DNA of 64,000 bases from Spiroplasma endosymbiont of Danaus chrysippus (GCF_902809815.1 NZ_CADDIL010000001.1:195008-259007), one strand, 5' to 3'. Positions 42,331 through 53,776 are shown, numbered from the stretch's first letter. Notes: a model not told the origin generated them from the sequence alone. A program made the numbers and translations.

Positions 42331-42983
42331 ATGAATAATGGAAATATAGTTATTAATGAATTTTATTTATTTCAAAAGAATAAAGAAAAAATGAAAGAAT
42401 ATGTTCAAAGACCTGAAATGAAAGAAAAACTAAGACAATATGCTCAAAGGTCCGAGTGAAGGCAAGAAGGAAAGAATATAAGAAAATAAGACAGCAACTT
42501 AATAAGCAAGAAAAGGAAAAACAAATAGAATTGCAATCTAGTCATGTTTCTACTTTAGAACAAAATTTTGATTTAGGCAGTTTTAATTGTGATGATATGT
42601 GTAGTGAACAAATAAAAAATATTGCATGAGATGTTTTACAATCACAACTTTATTCAGAAACACAAGAAACAGAATTAGATAAGTTGTTAGAGGAAATAGA
42701 ATTTGAATATATGGCTAATGAAGAACAAAGTTCGGTACTAAGTAGTGAAAATTTGTTATCTAATTTAATTTATAATGGTGTATTTGGTGAACAAGTTATA
42801 AAAGATGTATTAAATAATTTAGAATTAGATCAATTAAATTTATTAGATAAAGCTATTGAACAATTGTTAGTTAGTGAAAAAATAGCAAAACAAAATGTTG
42901 AATGAAATAACAGTATTCTATTTGTAAGTAATTTAGATAATGATATTTATGATTATAATTCAGTAACGAGACTTATTCCTTAA
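42331..42983 (+). pseudogene. Repeat-protein paralogue 2, one frameshift
   Basis: It has the same leader (AATTAATTATATTTAGAGG) and N-terminus 'MNNGNIVINEFYLFQKNKEK' as paralogue 1, only two repeat units, then a one-base deletion near 42456 (GAGTGAAGG instead of GAAGTGAAAG). In the shifted frame the C-terminal domain is complete: 'LQSSHVSTLEQNFDLGSF', 'NIAWDVLQSQLYSETQETEL' and 'WNNSILFVSNLDNDIYDYNS'. It is the shortest member, about 215 residues if repaired. Confidence 0.65.
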
Positions 42984-43763
42984 TTAAATTTATTTTTAAT
43001 TGTTAATAATATTTTTTAAGTTTAAATTTATTTAAAAAAGTATAGGAGTATAAGAAAAATCAAAAATAATAAATAATATTAATTTTGTTATAAAATATTT
43101 TTTATTTGTAAAATAAAAAAGTAGTAAAAATTCAAATTAAATTAAATTAATGGGGGAAAAAATATGGATAATGGAAGTGTAGTTATTAATGAAATTTCTT
43201 CATCATTTTGAAATGAAGAAGTTAATAAACAATTTATGCTAGGACAAAAATTAAAAAAAAGTCAAATATGATATCAAAAAAATAAAGAAAAAAAACTAGA
43301 GTATTCTCAAAGGCCTGAAGTGAAGGCAAGAAGGAAAGAATATGAGAAAAAAAGATATCAACGCAATAAAGAAAAAATACAAGAATATAGAAAAATGTTA
43401 TATAAACTTAATAAAGAACAGAAACTAAAAAATAATCAAAAATGATATAAAAAAAATAGAGAAAAAAAACTAGAGTATAATCAAAATTCTGAAGTAAAGA
43501 TAAGAATGCAAGAATATTATAAAAAAAGATATCAACTTATTAAAGAAAAACAAAAAAATATGTTCAAATGCCTGAAGTGAAAGCAAGAAGGAAAGAATAT
43601 AAACAAAGGCCAGAAGTGAAAGCAAGAAATCGAGAATATGCTCAAAGACCTGAAGTAAAAGAAAAAAAACGAGAATATGAGAAAAAAAGATATCAACTTA
43701 ATAAAGAAAGAATGCAAGAATATTTTAAAAAATCTGAAGTGAAGGCAAGAAAGCAAGAATATA

Positions 43764-45138
43764 GAGGCTTTTTAGTAATCTGTGTTTCTTTGTTTTACAA
43801 AGTACTAGTTCAGATTAATTCTGTCTTCAAATTTTATCATAAAATGAGCAATTGCTGTATTTCAATTTTGAATAGGCAATGTTCATTTTTTTGTGATATT
43901 TTCAATTGCTAAGTAAAAAATTTTAAAAACTGCCATATCATTAGGAAAAACTTTTTTATTTCTAATAACTTTTCGTAATTGGCTATTAACAGATTCAATA
44001 GCATTTGTAGTATAAATTACCCTTTTAATTTCTGCTGGATAACTAATAAAAACCATTAAATTTTCTCAATTTTTATATCAAGATTTAGCAATTTGTGGAT
44101 ATTGTTTATTTCATTTACTTTCAAATGATTCTAAAGCTTGCATTGCTTGTTCTTCACTACATGCTGTATAAATTGGCTTTAAATCGATAACTAGAGACTT
44201 TCGATGTTTGTATGAAACATATTTTAAGCTATTTCTAATTTGATGAACTATGCATAATTGATGTTCAGTTTTAGGATAAACTGATTGTATTGCCTCTGAC
44301 ATGCCTGTTAAATTATCACTACAAGCAATAAGAATATCATTTAAGCCTCGATTTTTCATTTCTGTAAAATTATTTAATCAGAATTTAGCACCTTCATTTT
44401 CACTAATTCATAAACCTAAAACATCTTTTTTACCTTCTAAATCAACTCCTAAAGCTATATAAACTGATTTGTTAATAATACGTTTATCCTGACGTACTTT
44501 AACTACGATACAATCAAAATAAATGATTGGATAAACACTATCTAATGGACGATTTTGCCATGCTTTGACATCATCAATGACATCATCAGTAATTTGACTA
44601 ATTACGCTTTCGCTAATATCTGCGCCATCATATAACTCTTGCAACTGCATTCTAATATCTGATAAAGTCATACCTTTTGCATATAGTGAAAGAACTTGTT
44701 GATCAAAACCATCAAATCTTCTCTGTCTTTTTGTGATTATTACTGGTTCAAAATTACTATTACGATCTCTTGGTACATCAATTTCAATTTTACCTTGTTG
44801 AGTTATTAATTTTTTTGATGTTGTACCATTACGAACATTGTCATTATTACTGCGTTGATTTCTTTCGTGTCCTAAATAATTTTGCATCTCAGAATTCAAC
44901 ATTTTTTCTACCAATCGTTTAGTTAATTCTTTATATAAGCCTCACTCTTTAAAAACTGTTGTTAAATCCTCAGTATTTTCTAATAATAAATCTACTGCTT
45001 TTGATATTGGATCATTGTTATTAAGATTATCTTTTTTAGCCATCTGTAACTCACTCTTTCTAGATATATAAATTATATTTACTAGAATTAATTAAACATA
45101 GTTATTTTTGTAAGTCACACAGATTACTAAACATTCCC
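43764..45138 (-). mobile_element. IS256-family element, copy 2 (1375 bp) with target duplication
   Basis: It is bordered by 8-bp direct repeats AGAATATA (43756-43763 and 45139-45146), the expected IS256-type target duplication, which fixes both ends. It lies inside repeat-protein paralogue 3. Differences from copy 1 are few, one turning a Gly codon into TGA (Trp). Confidence 0.93.
43805..45043 (-). CDS. IS256-family transposase (copy 2)
   Basis: Same 412-aa frame as in copy 1. A C-to-A change makes 'KEGGLYKE' into 'KEWGLYKE' through TGA, and a Leu becomes Val in 'IDVPRDRN'. The DDE motifs are unchanged, so activity is plausible. Confidence 0.9.
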
Positions 45139-45800
45139 AGAATATAATAAAAATGATATCAACTTAATAAGGAAAAAAAAGCAAAAACAAATAGAATTGC
45201 AATCTAGTCATGTTTCTACTTTAAAACAAAATTTTGATTTAGGCAGTTTTAATTGTGATGATATGTGTAGTGAACAAATAAAAAATATTGCATGAGATGT
45301 TTTACAATCACAACTTTATTCAGAAACACAAGAAACAGAATTAGATAAGTTGTTAGAGGAAATAGAATTTGAATATATGGCTAATGAAGAACAAAGTTCG
45401 CTACTAAGTAGTGAAAATTTGTCATCTAATTTAATTTTTGATGATATGTGTGGTGAACAAGTTATAAAAGATGTATTAAATAATTTAGAATTAGATCAAT
45501 TAAATTTATTAGATAAATCTATTGAACAATTGTTACTTAGTGAAAAAATAGCACAACAAAATGTTGAATGAAATAATAGTATTCTATTTGTAAGTAATTT
45601 AGATAATGATATTTATGATTATAATTCAGTAACGACACTTATTCCTTAATTAAATTTATTTTTAATTGTTAATTTTTACTTAAACTTAAAAAAATAAAAT
45701 TTTATAGTTGAATTTTTGGGAAACACAAAGTACTTTTTTAATCACAAAACAAGTCTAGTGTAAAATAATTAGGTATAGGAATATTGGGGGTGTTTATTTT

Positions 45801-46529
45801 ATGGCATTATTAGTGGCACATCGTGGATTTCGTTCTACAGAAGGTGAAAATCGAATCATTGATTTCCAAAATGCTTTGAAAATTTGCCAAGCAGTAGAGT
45901 TTGATATTCGATTAACAAAAGATAATAAAGTAATTATTTTTCATGATGATACATTTGAAAGAATTGCCAATAATAAAAGTGAGGTTAGTAGTTTATTATA
46001 TGAAGAAATTATTAATTTGGAATTTTTTAAAAATAATAAAGAATGAATTCCACCATTATTTAATGATTTTATTGAAAAATTAAGTAAAAATTATCAAATG
46101 ATTAATGTTGAAATTAAAGAAGAAATTAATCGTAAATATACCTCAAATCAATTAATGGTTATTTTTTCAGAAATTAAAAAATTAGAAAAAAAAAGTAAAG
46201 CTGAAATTATTGTTTCTTCCTTTAATCACCAGTTATTAAACGAAATTGTTAAAAGAATTAAATATCCTATGAAAAAAGGTTATTTATTTGAAAATAAAAA
46301 TGATTTTAGTGAAAGGTATATTAAAAACTTTGATTATTTGCATCCTTCAATTTCCGTAGTTTTAGATTTTGAAATGATTAGTAAGTTAAAAAAATTAAAA
46401 AAACCGTTAAATATATGAACATTTAAGAGTGATGAAGAAGCTGTGAAGATAAATGAAATCTATGGTAATCAAGTAGCTGGCTATATTAGTGATAATCCTA
46501 AATTATTATGAAAGCAGAAAAATAAATAA
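45801..46529 (+). CDS. Glycerophosphodiester phosphodiesterase
   Basis: A 242-aa enzyme of the GDPD TIM-barrel family, hydrolysing glycerophosphodiesters to glycerol-3-phosphate. The catalytic set is visible: 'VAHRGFRSTEGENRI' (His, Arg, Glu-Asn), 'VEFDIRLTKDNKVIIFHDDTFER' (Glu, Asp, His), 'MINVEIKEE' (second metal Glu) and 'IVSSFNHQLL'. Three TGA codons are Trp, including 'WTFKSDEEAV' near the end. In mollicutes such enzymes release glycerol phosphate from host lipids and can feed H2O2 production. It is monocistronic, with GGGGG before the start. Confidence 0.88.
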
Positions 46530-46565
46530 TGAAGATATTTTTAAGTAAATGTTGAAAAAGTTTTA

Positions 46566-46943
46566 GGAAATGTTTAGTAATCTGTGTGACTTACAAAAAT
46601 AACTATGTTTAATTAATTCTAGTAAATATAATTTATATATCTAGAAAGAGTGAGTTACAGATGGCTAAAAAAGATAATCTTAATAACAATGATCCAATAT
46701 CAAAAGCAGTAGATTTATTATTAGAAAATACTGAGGATTTAACAACAGTTTTTAAAGAGGGAGGCTTATATAAAGAATTAACTAAACGATTGGTAGAAAA
46801 AATGTTGAATTCTGAGATGCAAAATTATTTAGGACACGAAAGAAATCAACGCAGTAATAATGACAATGTTCGTAATGGTACAACATCAAAAAAATTAATA
46901 ACTCAAACAAGGTAAAATTGAAATTGATGTACCAAGGGTGGTT
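46566..46943 (+). mobile_element. IS256 5' fragment, interrupted by IS3 copy D
   Basis: About 370 bp of the IS256 element's transposase-start end are present: the terminal GTTTAGTAATCTGTGT, the promoter region and '[20 protein letters not shown]'. An extra A near 46903 shifts the frame, and the element stops after 'EIDVPR' where IS3 D begins. The rest of this IS256 copy is missing. Confidence 0.85.
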
Positions 46944-48076
46944 GCTACTTAGCCCTTTTTACTAGACCATTAATTTAAAAAAAACTTGAATGTATTCGAA
47001 AAACAATTGTGTTATACAATTAACACTAATTTTGACATGAAAGGATTTTTAATAATGGATAAAATTAAACAAATAGCATTAGTAATTAACAAGTTAAATA
47101 TCAAACAAAAAATTCAAATTATTGATGATAGCAAAAACCAATATTCAATTAGATATCTTTGCCAACATCTTCAACTAAACCGATCAACATATTATTTTGT
47201 AAAAAACAAACAAAACCCTATTAAAAAAGAAAAAAATCAAATTAGTAATTGTACACATAAATATCAAGAATTATGCCAACTTTTACTTGAATTTCATTTT
47301 ACAAGAAAAGGACAAATTTATGGCTATTTACGAATTTTTTCAGCATTTAAAGAATGATTAAAACAATACAAACATATTATTTTAAATCTAGAATTATCAA
47401 CAAAACAAATGCGAAAAATTATGAAAGATCACAATCTTCAAGGATTAAAACAAACTAAAAATAACTATCCTAAAAACAAAAAAAATCCAAATAAGTGAAT
47501 ACCTACAATGGATAAAGTAAACAAAGATTATAAAAGTACAACCTCTTCAAATCAAATTTGATCAATGGACACTAAACAAATAAATACTAAAGAAGGTTGA
47601 TTATATCTTTTTGTAATTATTGATTTTTATTCAAATAATATTGTAAGCTATAATACATGTTCAAACAAATCCTATCAAGATTTAATCCTTCCTGCACTTG
47701 AAAAAATAAATCAACAATTCTCTTGAAACCAAGTAAAAAACGTTATTTTACACTCAGATAACGCCAACGAATTTTATTGTCAAGACATCACAAATTGAGC
47801 TGCTGATAAGCAAATAATTTTAAGCAAAAAACAACCTTATGATATTGGTGGCAATGTAATATCTGAAAACTGATTTTCTCATTTATCTCAAGAATGACTA
47901 CCTAAAGGTTCAAATCAATATTTTTCTCTCAATGAAGCTATAAATGATGTAAACCAATATATTATGTTTTATAATTACGAAAGAATACATTCTAAATTTC
48001 TAAAACCACCAATTTCACAAATAAAAATTTAAAACTGTCTATCCAAAAGTGGTCCAGTATTTAGGGCTAACCACCA
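46944..48076 (+). mobile_element. IS3-family element, copy D (1133 bp)
   Basis: Nearly identical to copy B. Outside its left end GGTGGTT precedes the single GCTACTT, and on the right AACCACC occurs twice (48070-48083), so both termini show extra heptamers. It separates the IS256 fragment from an ftsK 3' end. Confidence 0.9.
47055..48032 (+). CDS. IS3-family transposase (copy D)
   Basis: Same 325-aa protein with all DDE residues. One silent T-to-C change (near 47686) distinguishes it from copy B. Confidence 0.88.
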
Positions 48077-48268
48077 ACCACCTTTTTAGCTCCAGGACAA
48101 AATAATATCAATCGCTTACAAGCACCATGAATTAGCGATGAAGATGTTTCAGAATTAATAAAGTTTATTAAAGAACAATCTTCGGTTAAATATGATAATA
48201 ATTTTATTGAAAAAATGAAAGAAATTAAAGATTCAAAAAATAAAATAATTATTTTATTATTGAGGTAA
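48077..48268 (+). pseudogene. 3' fragment of an FtsK/SpoIIIE-type DNA translocase
   Basis: Directly after IS3 D the frame reads 'FLAPGQNNINRLQAPWISDEDVSELIKFIK', shown here in halves 'FLAPGQNNINRLQAP' and 'WISDEDVSELIKFIKEQ', then ends '[10 protein letters not shown]' at TAA 48266-48268. Pro-Gly-x(6)-R-x-x-x-P-Trp/Phe-V/I-S-D-E-D/E-V is the conserved end of the FtsK motor domain just before the gamma domain. The upstream motor is missing. The stop overlaps the glyA 3' end by 12 bases. Confidence 0.6.
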
Positions 48269-49558
48269 TTTTATATCTTCATAAATGGGAAATTTTTTTA
48301 AAAGCATATCAACTTTTTTTCTTAATTCATTTAAACCATCATCATTAATACCCTTAGGTAATTTTCAAGCACTAATAATAATCTTTCCTAATTCAATAAA
48401 CTGCTCTTCTTTAAAACCTCTAGTTGTCATTGCTGGACTACCAAAACGAACACCACTAGTAATAACAGCTGGTAAAGGATCAAAGGGAACACCATTCTTA
48501 TTAGCAACAATATTAATCTTTTCTAAAATATCAACAGCTTCTTTACCATTTAAACCGTTAATATTAGTAACATTAACAGTTAATAAATGATTATCAGTTC
48601 CACCCGCCACTACATGAAATTTTGCGTCAAGAAAAGTTTTCGCTAATGCTTGAGCATTTTTAATTACTTGCATTTGATAAGTTTTAAATTCTGGCGTTAA
48701 TGCTTCATAAAAAGCTTGTGCTTTTGCTGCAATAATATGTTCCAATGGCCCACCTTGATTACCGGGAAATACCGCACTATCAATTTTCTTTTTTAATTCT
48801 TCGGTGCAAAGAATAGCACCACCACGTGGTCCTCTTAATGTTTTATGAGTTGTTGTTGTTGTAATATCAGCATAACAAATAGGATTTTGATGTAATCCAG
48901 CAGCAATTAATCCAGCAATATGCGCCATATCAACCATTAAATATGCTCCAACAGTATCGGCAATTTTACGAAACTTTGATCATTCAATAACTCTTGAATA
49001 AGCACTAGCTCCTGCTACAATAATTTTTGGTTTACATTCTTTAGCAATTTTTAAAATTTCATCATAATCTAAATATTCATCCTTTTTACTTACGCCATAA
49101 TTAACACCGTGATAAATTTTACCAGAAAAATTAATTTTATAACCATGAGTTAAATGACCACCGGCATCAAGTTCCATACCAAGAATAGTATCACCTGGAC
49201 GTAATATAGCAGCATATGCTTCAGCATTAGCTTGACTACCAGAATGAGGTTGTACATTAGCATGAAAATTACCTTTTTTACATTGACCTGGTTTATGATT
49301 ACAATTAAATAATTGTTTAAAACGCTCTATTGCCAAATTTTCAATTTTATCAACATTTTCGCAACCATTATAATATCTTCTGCCAGGATAACCTTCTGCA
49401 TACTTATTAGTTAATATTGTTCCAGCAAATGTAAGTACAGCTGGTGATACATAGTTTTCTGAAGCTATTAATTCAATATGATTTTGTTGACGTTGTCATT
49501 CATCTTTCACAATTTTTTTTAATTCTGGGTCAAGACCCTTATTAAAAGATTTATCCAT
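48257..49558 (-). CDS. glyA: Serine hydroxymethyltransferase
   Basis: A 433-aa PLP enzyme interconverting serine and glycine and charging tetrahydrofolate with one-carbon units. Landmarks: '[17 protein letters not shown]', '[14 protein letters not shown]', '[17 protein letters not shown]', '[14 protein letters not shown]', and '[14 protein letters not shown]' holding the PLP lysine. The '[29 protein letters not shown]' end is intact. TGA is used for Trp four times. It is the second gene after rpiB (37 bases), probably one transcript. Confidence 0.94.
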
Positions 49559-49595
49559 TTTTAAACATCCTCTCTTTAATAATTTAATAGTAAAA

Positions 49596-50039
49596 TTATT
49601 TTAGTTTTGCAACTCTTAATTGATGTCTTTTTTCATCACTTGTTTTAGTATTTAAAAATAATTTCACAAGTTCTACTGCTTTATAATCAGAAATAATTCT
49701 AGCACCTAGTGCTAAAACATTAGCGTCATTATGAAGCCTTGCCAATCTTACTGTTTCTTCTTCATAGCAAAGGGCACAACGAACACCATTAATACGATTG
49801 GTAGCAATGCTAATACCAATACCAGTACCACAAATTACAATACCAAAATCTGCTTTTTTACTAACAATAGCATTAGCAACATTAAAACCAAAATTAGGAT
49901 AATCAACAGGCTCACTGCTATTTGTTCCTAAATCTAAAATTTGATAGCCTTCTGTATGTAAAAATTTAATAATTGGTTGTTTAAATTCATAAGCGGTATG
50001 ATCATTACCAATAGCAATTACTAAACCATTAGTTTTCAA
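49596..50039 (-). CDS. rpiB: Ribose-5-phosphate isomerase B
   Basis: A 147-aa isomerase joining ribose-5-P and ribulose-5-P in the pentose phosphate pathway. Signature: 'GLVIAIGNDHTAYEFK', 'DLGTNSSEPVDYPNFG' and the catalytic-loop 'GIVICGTGIGISIATNRINGVRCALCYEE'. I start at TTG 50037-50039 because AAGGAAG lies 8 bases upstream; an in-frame GTG at 50046-50048 is too close to that site. TATAAT (50073-50078, minus strand) precedes it. Confidence 0.9.
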   Translation of the reverse strand: MKTNGLVIAIGNDHTAYEFKQPIIKFLHTEGYQILDLGTNSSEPVDYPNFGFNVANAIVSKKADFGIVICGTGIGISIATNRINGVRCALCYEEETVRLARLHNDANVLALGARIISDYKAVELVKLFLNTKTSDEKRHQLRVAKLK

Positions 50040-50228
50040 CTTTATCACTTCCTTAGTTTAAATATTAGTTTTATTATACCTATTAATTTTAAAATTAATA
50101 TATTTTCTTTTTAAAATAATTTTTATTACAAAAAGAAAAATATTTTTTCCTATAATAATCAAATTTAATCATTATTGCTATTAATAAATATGTTAAAATA
50201 CTGCTAAAAGAAAGGTGAGATTCTTATT

Positions 50229-50667
50229 ATGAAAATTAAAAAAATGATCGGAAATAAGTATGCATTAATTATTGAAAAAGATGAAATGATTATTAAAACT
50301 TTAGAGCAATTTGCTATTAAAGAAAATATAGGAATGGCACAATTCCAAATGATTGATGCTATTACTAATGTCACTTTAGGCTATATTCCTAAAAAAAGTA
50401 CTGATTATGTAAAAAAACTTTTCTTGAACAATATGAATTGTTATCAACAATTGGAACAATCATTTGAGATGAAAAAGATAGAAATAAACCAATTATTCAT
50501 TGCCATACTACTTTTGGTGATGATAATTTTAACGTAATTGGTGGGGTCATATGTTAGACGCGAAAGTTGCTATTAAGGCTGAAGTAATAATTGATATTTT
50601 AAGTAATGAAAAAATATCACAAGTTATTGATAATAAAAGTAATTTTCATATTTGAAATTTATCTTAA
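50229..50667 (+). pseudogene. PPC-domain (DUF296) protein, two frameshifts
   Basis: The first frame reads 'MIGNKYALIIEKDEMIIKTL' and 'GMAQFQMIDAITNVTLGYIP'. It shifts near 50417 to 'TFLEQYELLSTIGTIIWDEK' and 'NKPIIHCHTTFGDDNFNVIGG', then near 50547 to 'HMLDAKVAIKAEVIIDILSN'. The Gly-Ala/His pattern 'P-I-H-x-H-T-x-F-G-D-x-x-x-x-x-I-G-G-H' is the heart of the PPC/DUF296 fold. It is nonfunctional as written, or base calls at A7 and G4 runs are wrong. Confidence 0.75.
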
Positions 50668-50686
50668 TTTAAGGAAAATTATTTAA

Positions 50687-50722
50687 AAATGGTCATATTA
50701 ATAATAATATGACCATTTTTTT
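50687..50722. terminator. Shared bidirectional terminator of the PPC pseudogene and fba
   Basis: AAATGGTCATATT pairs with AATATGACCATTT around a short loop with A and T runs on both sides; it lies between two convergent genes. Confidence 0.85.
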
Positions 50723-51590
50723 AAGATTTTCCTAATGAACCAAATTCTGTTAATAATTCTTTAGCTTTAAGTTTAATTGCTTCCATTCCTGGCTTAAAAA
50801 TTTTTCTAGGATCAAACCCTTTATCTTCATTAAGTTTTCCTTCCGTAACATATTTTTCAATAGCTGCGGCGAACACTTCTTGTAATTCAGTATTAACATT
50901 AATTTTACTAATTCCTAAATTAATAGCTTTTTTAACCTGATCTTTTGGAATTCCAGAACCACCATGTAATACCATTGGCTTATTTGAAGCTACTGATAAA
51001 TTTTTTAACACATCAAAATTTAAACCATCTCAATTTTTAGGATACTTTCCATGAATATTATTTATTCCGGCTGCTAAAAAGTCAATTCCTAAAGCTGCTA
51101 ATGATTTACAATCTTCCTCACTAGCAATCTCACCACTACCAATAAGTCCATCTTCTTCACCACCAATAGTACCTGCTTCTGCTTCAACAGATGCATTTTT
51201 TTTCTTAGCATAAGCAACTACTTCTTTGGTACCTTTTATATTTTCATTAAAATCTAAATGAGAACCATCAAACATAACAGAACTAAAACCAGCATCTAAT
51301 GCTTTCTTACAAGAATCTACTGATTGACCATGATCTAAATGTAATGCCACTGCAATAGTAATATTTAAATCATTCAATAACGCTAAAGTCATACTAGCAA
51401 CTGTGTTAAATCCACCCATGTATTTAATAGCACCTTCTGAAACACCTAAAATAACAGATGATTTAGTTTCTTGTGCAACTTCAAGAATAGATCTTGTTCA
51501 TTCTAAATTATTAATATTAAAGTGAGCAACGGCATATTTACCTGCTTTTGCTTTATCAATCATATTTTTTGCACTAACAAATTTATTCAT
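50721..51590 (-). CDS. fba: Class II fructose-bisphosphate aldolase
   Basis: A 289-aa glycolytic enzyme splitting fructose-1,6-bisphosphate. Zinc ligands are in 'VALHLDHGQSVDSC' (His), 'GINNIHGKYP' (His) and 'PMVLHGGSGIPKD' (His); 'EAGTIGGEEDG' carries the catalytic loop Glu. 'INVNTELQ' is the phosphate-binding end. Two TGA codons encode Trp. ATG 51588-51590 follows AAGAAGGAAAAG. It sits next to pyrG, a pairing common in mollicutes. Confidence 0.93.
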
Positions 51591-51727
51591 TTCTTTTCCT
51601 TCTTTCTTAAAATATTATAACCTTATATTATATATTTTCATAAAAAATCTAGTTGCATATATATTTTGAGAATATACAATTCATAAAAATTATAACAATT
51701 TTAAAATTAAATTTTCTTACTTTATCA

Positions 51728-53332
51728 TTATTTTTTAATAATACTTTTAATTAATCCTAAAAATAAAGGATTTGGTTTATTAATTCTTGATGTGAACTCA
51801 GGATGAAACTGACTTGCAATAAAGAATGGATGTACTTCTTTTGGCAACTCAATCATTTCTACCAAATCTTCTTTATTATATATACCACTAAAAATTAATC
51901 CATTTTTTGCAAGTAATGTTTTATAACTATTATTAAATTCATAACGATGACGATGACGTTCAATAATAATAGTTTGTTTATAAAGAGATTTTGCTAATGA
52001 ATCATTAATTAAAGTGGTTGGATAATTACCCAATCTTAAAGTTCCCCCGATTTGATCATTTTTATTTTTGCCACGTAATAAATCAAAAATAGGATTTTTA
52101 GTTTTTTCATTAAATTCAGTAGAATTAGCATCTTGTAAATTACATACATTACGAGCATATTCAATACAAGCTAACTGCATACCTAAACATAATCCTAAGA
52201 AAGGAACTTTATTAACTCGAGTATAATTAATTGCATTGATTTTACCTTCAACACCACGATTACCAAAGCCACCAGGAACAATTATTGCTTGAAAAGCAGA
52301 AAGCATAGAATTAATGTTTTTACTATCTAAACTTTCAGCGTTAATAATTTTATAATTAACTTTAGTATTAAGACTATAACCTGCAATTTTCAATGATTCA
52401 ATTACTGATAAATAAGCATCACTTAAATTCGAATATTTTGCCACAATACCAACAGTAACTTCTTGATTAATATTATCTAACTTTTTAACAATTGTATGTC
52501 ATTCTGACATATCTGGTTTAGTTTTATTTAATTTTAATAATTCTGAAACTACTTCATCAATTTTTTGTTGTTCTAAAGATAATGGCACTTTATAAATATT
52601 ATCACAATCAGGAATTGCTAAAACATGCCTGCGTTTAATATTACAAAATAAAGATAATTTATCAAAAATATGATCAGGTGGCATAGTTTCACTACGACAA
52701 ACCAAAATATCAGGTTGAATACCTAATGATAATATTTCTTTTACTGAATGTTGACTGGGTTTCGTTTTAAATTCACCAACCGAATGTAAATAAGGAATTA
52801 ATGTAGTATGAATAACAATAACATTTTCATGACCTTTTTCGTTTTTAACTTGTCTAATGGCTTCAATAAAAGCTAATGATTCAATATCACCAACTGTTCC
52901 ACCAATTTCGGTAATAATAACATCAGCCTTACTATTAATTGCGGAATTAAAAATATGTTTTTTAATTTCATCAGTAACATGTGGTACAACTTGTACAGTT
53001 TTCCCTTCATAAAAACCATCGCGTTCCTTTTTTAAAACAGTTTGGTATACTTTTCCGGCAGTAATATTGGAGTCTCTAGTCAGATTTTCATCAATAAAAC
53101 GTTCATAATGACCTAAATCTAAATCAGTTTCAGCACCATCACTAGTTACATATACTTCACCATGTTGATAAGGACTCATAGTACCTGGGTCAACATTAAT
53201 ATAAGGGTCAAATTTTTGCATAAAAATCTTAATATTTTTTTGCTTTAATATACGCCCAAGCGATGCTGCTATAATTCCTTTACCTAAAGATGATACAACA
53301 CCACCAGTAATAAATATATACTTTGAATTCAT
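51728..53332 (-). CDS. pyrG: CTP synthase
   Basis: A 534-aa enzyme aminating UTP to CTP. The synthase half has '[20 protein letters not shown]' (P-loop) and '[20 protein letters not shown]'. The glutamine amidotransferase half has '[12 protein letters not shown]', '[11 protein letters not shown]' (Cys nucleophile) and '[11 protein letters not shown]' (His-Glu). The frame crosses a TGA (Trp) at 'MSEWHTIV'. rpoE lies 37 bases upstream on the same strand, as in Gram-positives. Confidence 0.95.
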
Positions 53333-53368
53333 TAGTTTTCTCCTAAATATTAATTAATAATATCATTA

Positions 53369-53776
53369 TTATTCATCATCATAACTATCTTCTAATGGTT
53401 GAATACTAATGGTATTTAAATCATCATCTTCATCTTCTACGTCTTCACTTAAATCTATAGTTTCATCATTATCTGTAACTGTTTCAGTACTATCAATTTC
53501 TTCTTTTGTATTACTTGGAATTTCTACTCTTGTCATATGTTCTTTAATTTCCTCTAATGAGACTTCATTACGTGGATATCAAAGTTTATCATTTTTTAAG
53601 AAAAAATTGGTATTTAAAATAATTCCAGTATAAAGTTCACCAGCAATTTTTTCTTCATCTTCTTTAGAAATATTACATTGTTTTTTAACATGTGTTCAAA
53701 TTTCATTAAAACTACTTTTTTTCTTTTTGCATAAAAAACTATATGCTACTTCTACTAATGTTTGTTTGTTTTGCAT
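53369..53776 (-). CDS. rpoE: RNA polymerase delta subunit
   Basis: A 135-aa protein. The globular N-terminal domain 'TLVEVAYSFLCKKKKSSFNE' and 'EEKIAGELYTGIILNTNFFL' and 'LWYPRNEVSLEEIK' matches the RpoE/HARE-HTH fold; the last ~50 residues are strongly acidic (Asp/Glu runs ending 'DSYDDE'). It raises RNA polymerase recycling and transcription specificity. The protein is shorter than in Bacillus. Two TGA codons encode Trp. Confidence 0.9.

Larger units (their letters stand above)
43164..45649 (+). pseudogene. Repeat-protein paralogue 3, frameshifted and split by IS256
   Basis: It starts 'MDNGSVVINEISSSFWNEEV'. It has the largest set of repeat units ('EYSQRPEVKARRKEY', 'EYNQNSEVKIRMQEY', 'EYKQRPEVKARNREY') interleaved with 'KKRYQLNKE' linkers. 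The frame shifts at an A run near 43555; at 43764 IS256 copy 2 interrupts it. The gene resumes at 45139 with the duplicated AGAATATA and continues through the conserved C-terminal domain ending 'YDYNSVTTLIP' at 45649. Without the IS it would be about 360-370 residues. Confidence 0.65.

Noticed and set aside
43532-43756. Minus-strand hydrophobic ORF opposite the repeat-protein genes (also 41312-41530)
   Set aside because: These are antisense shadows of the Lys/Glu-rich repeats, which read as Phe/Leu/Ser in reverse; no ribosome-binding site.
43568-43912. ORF joining repeat units to '[14 protein letters not shown]'
   Set aside because: The second half is antisense IS256 sequence; the fusion is only the IS insertion point.
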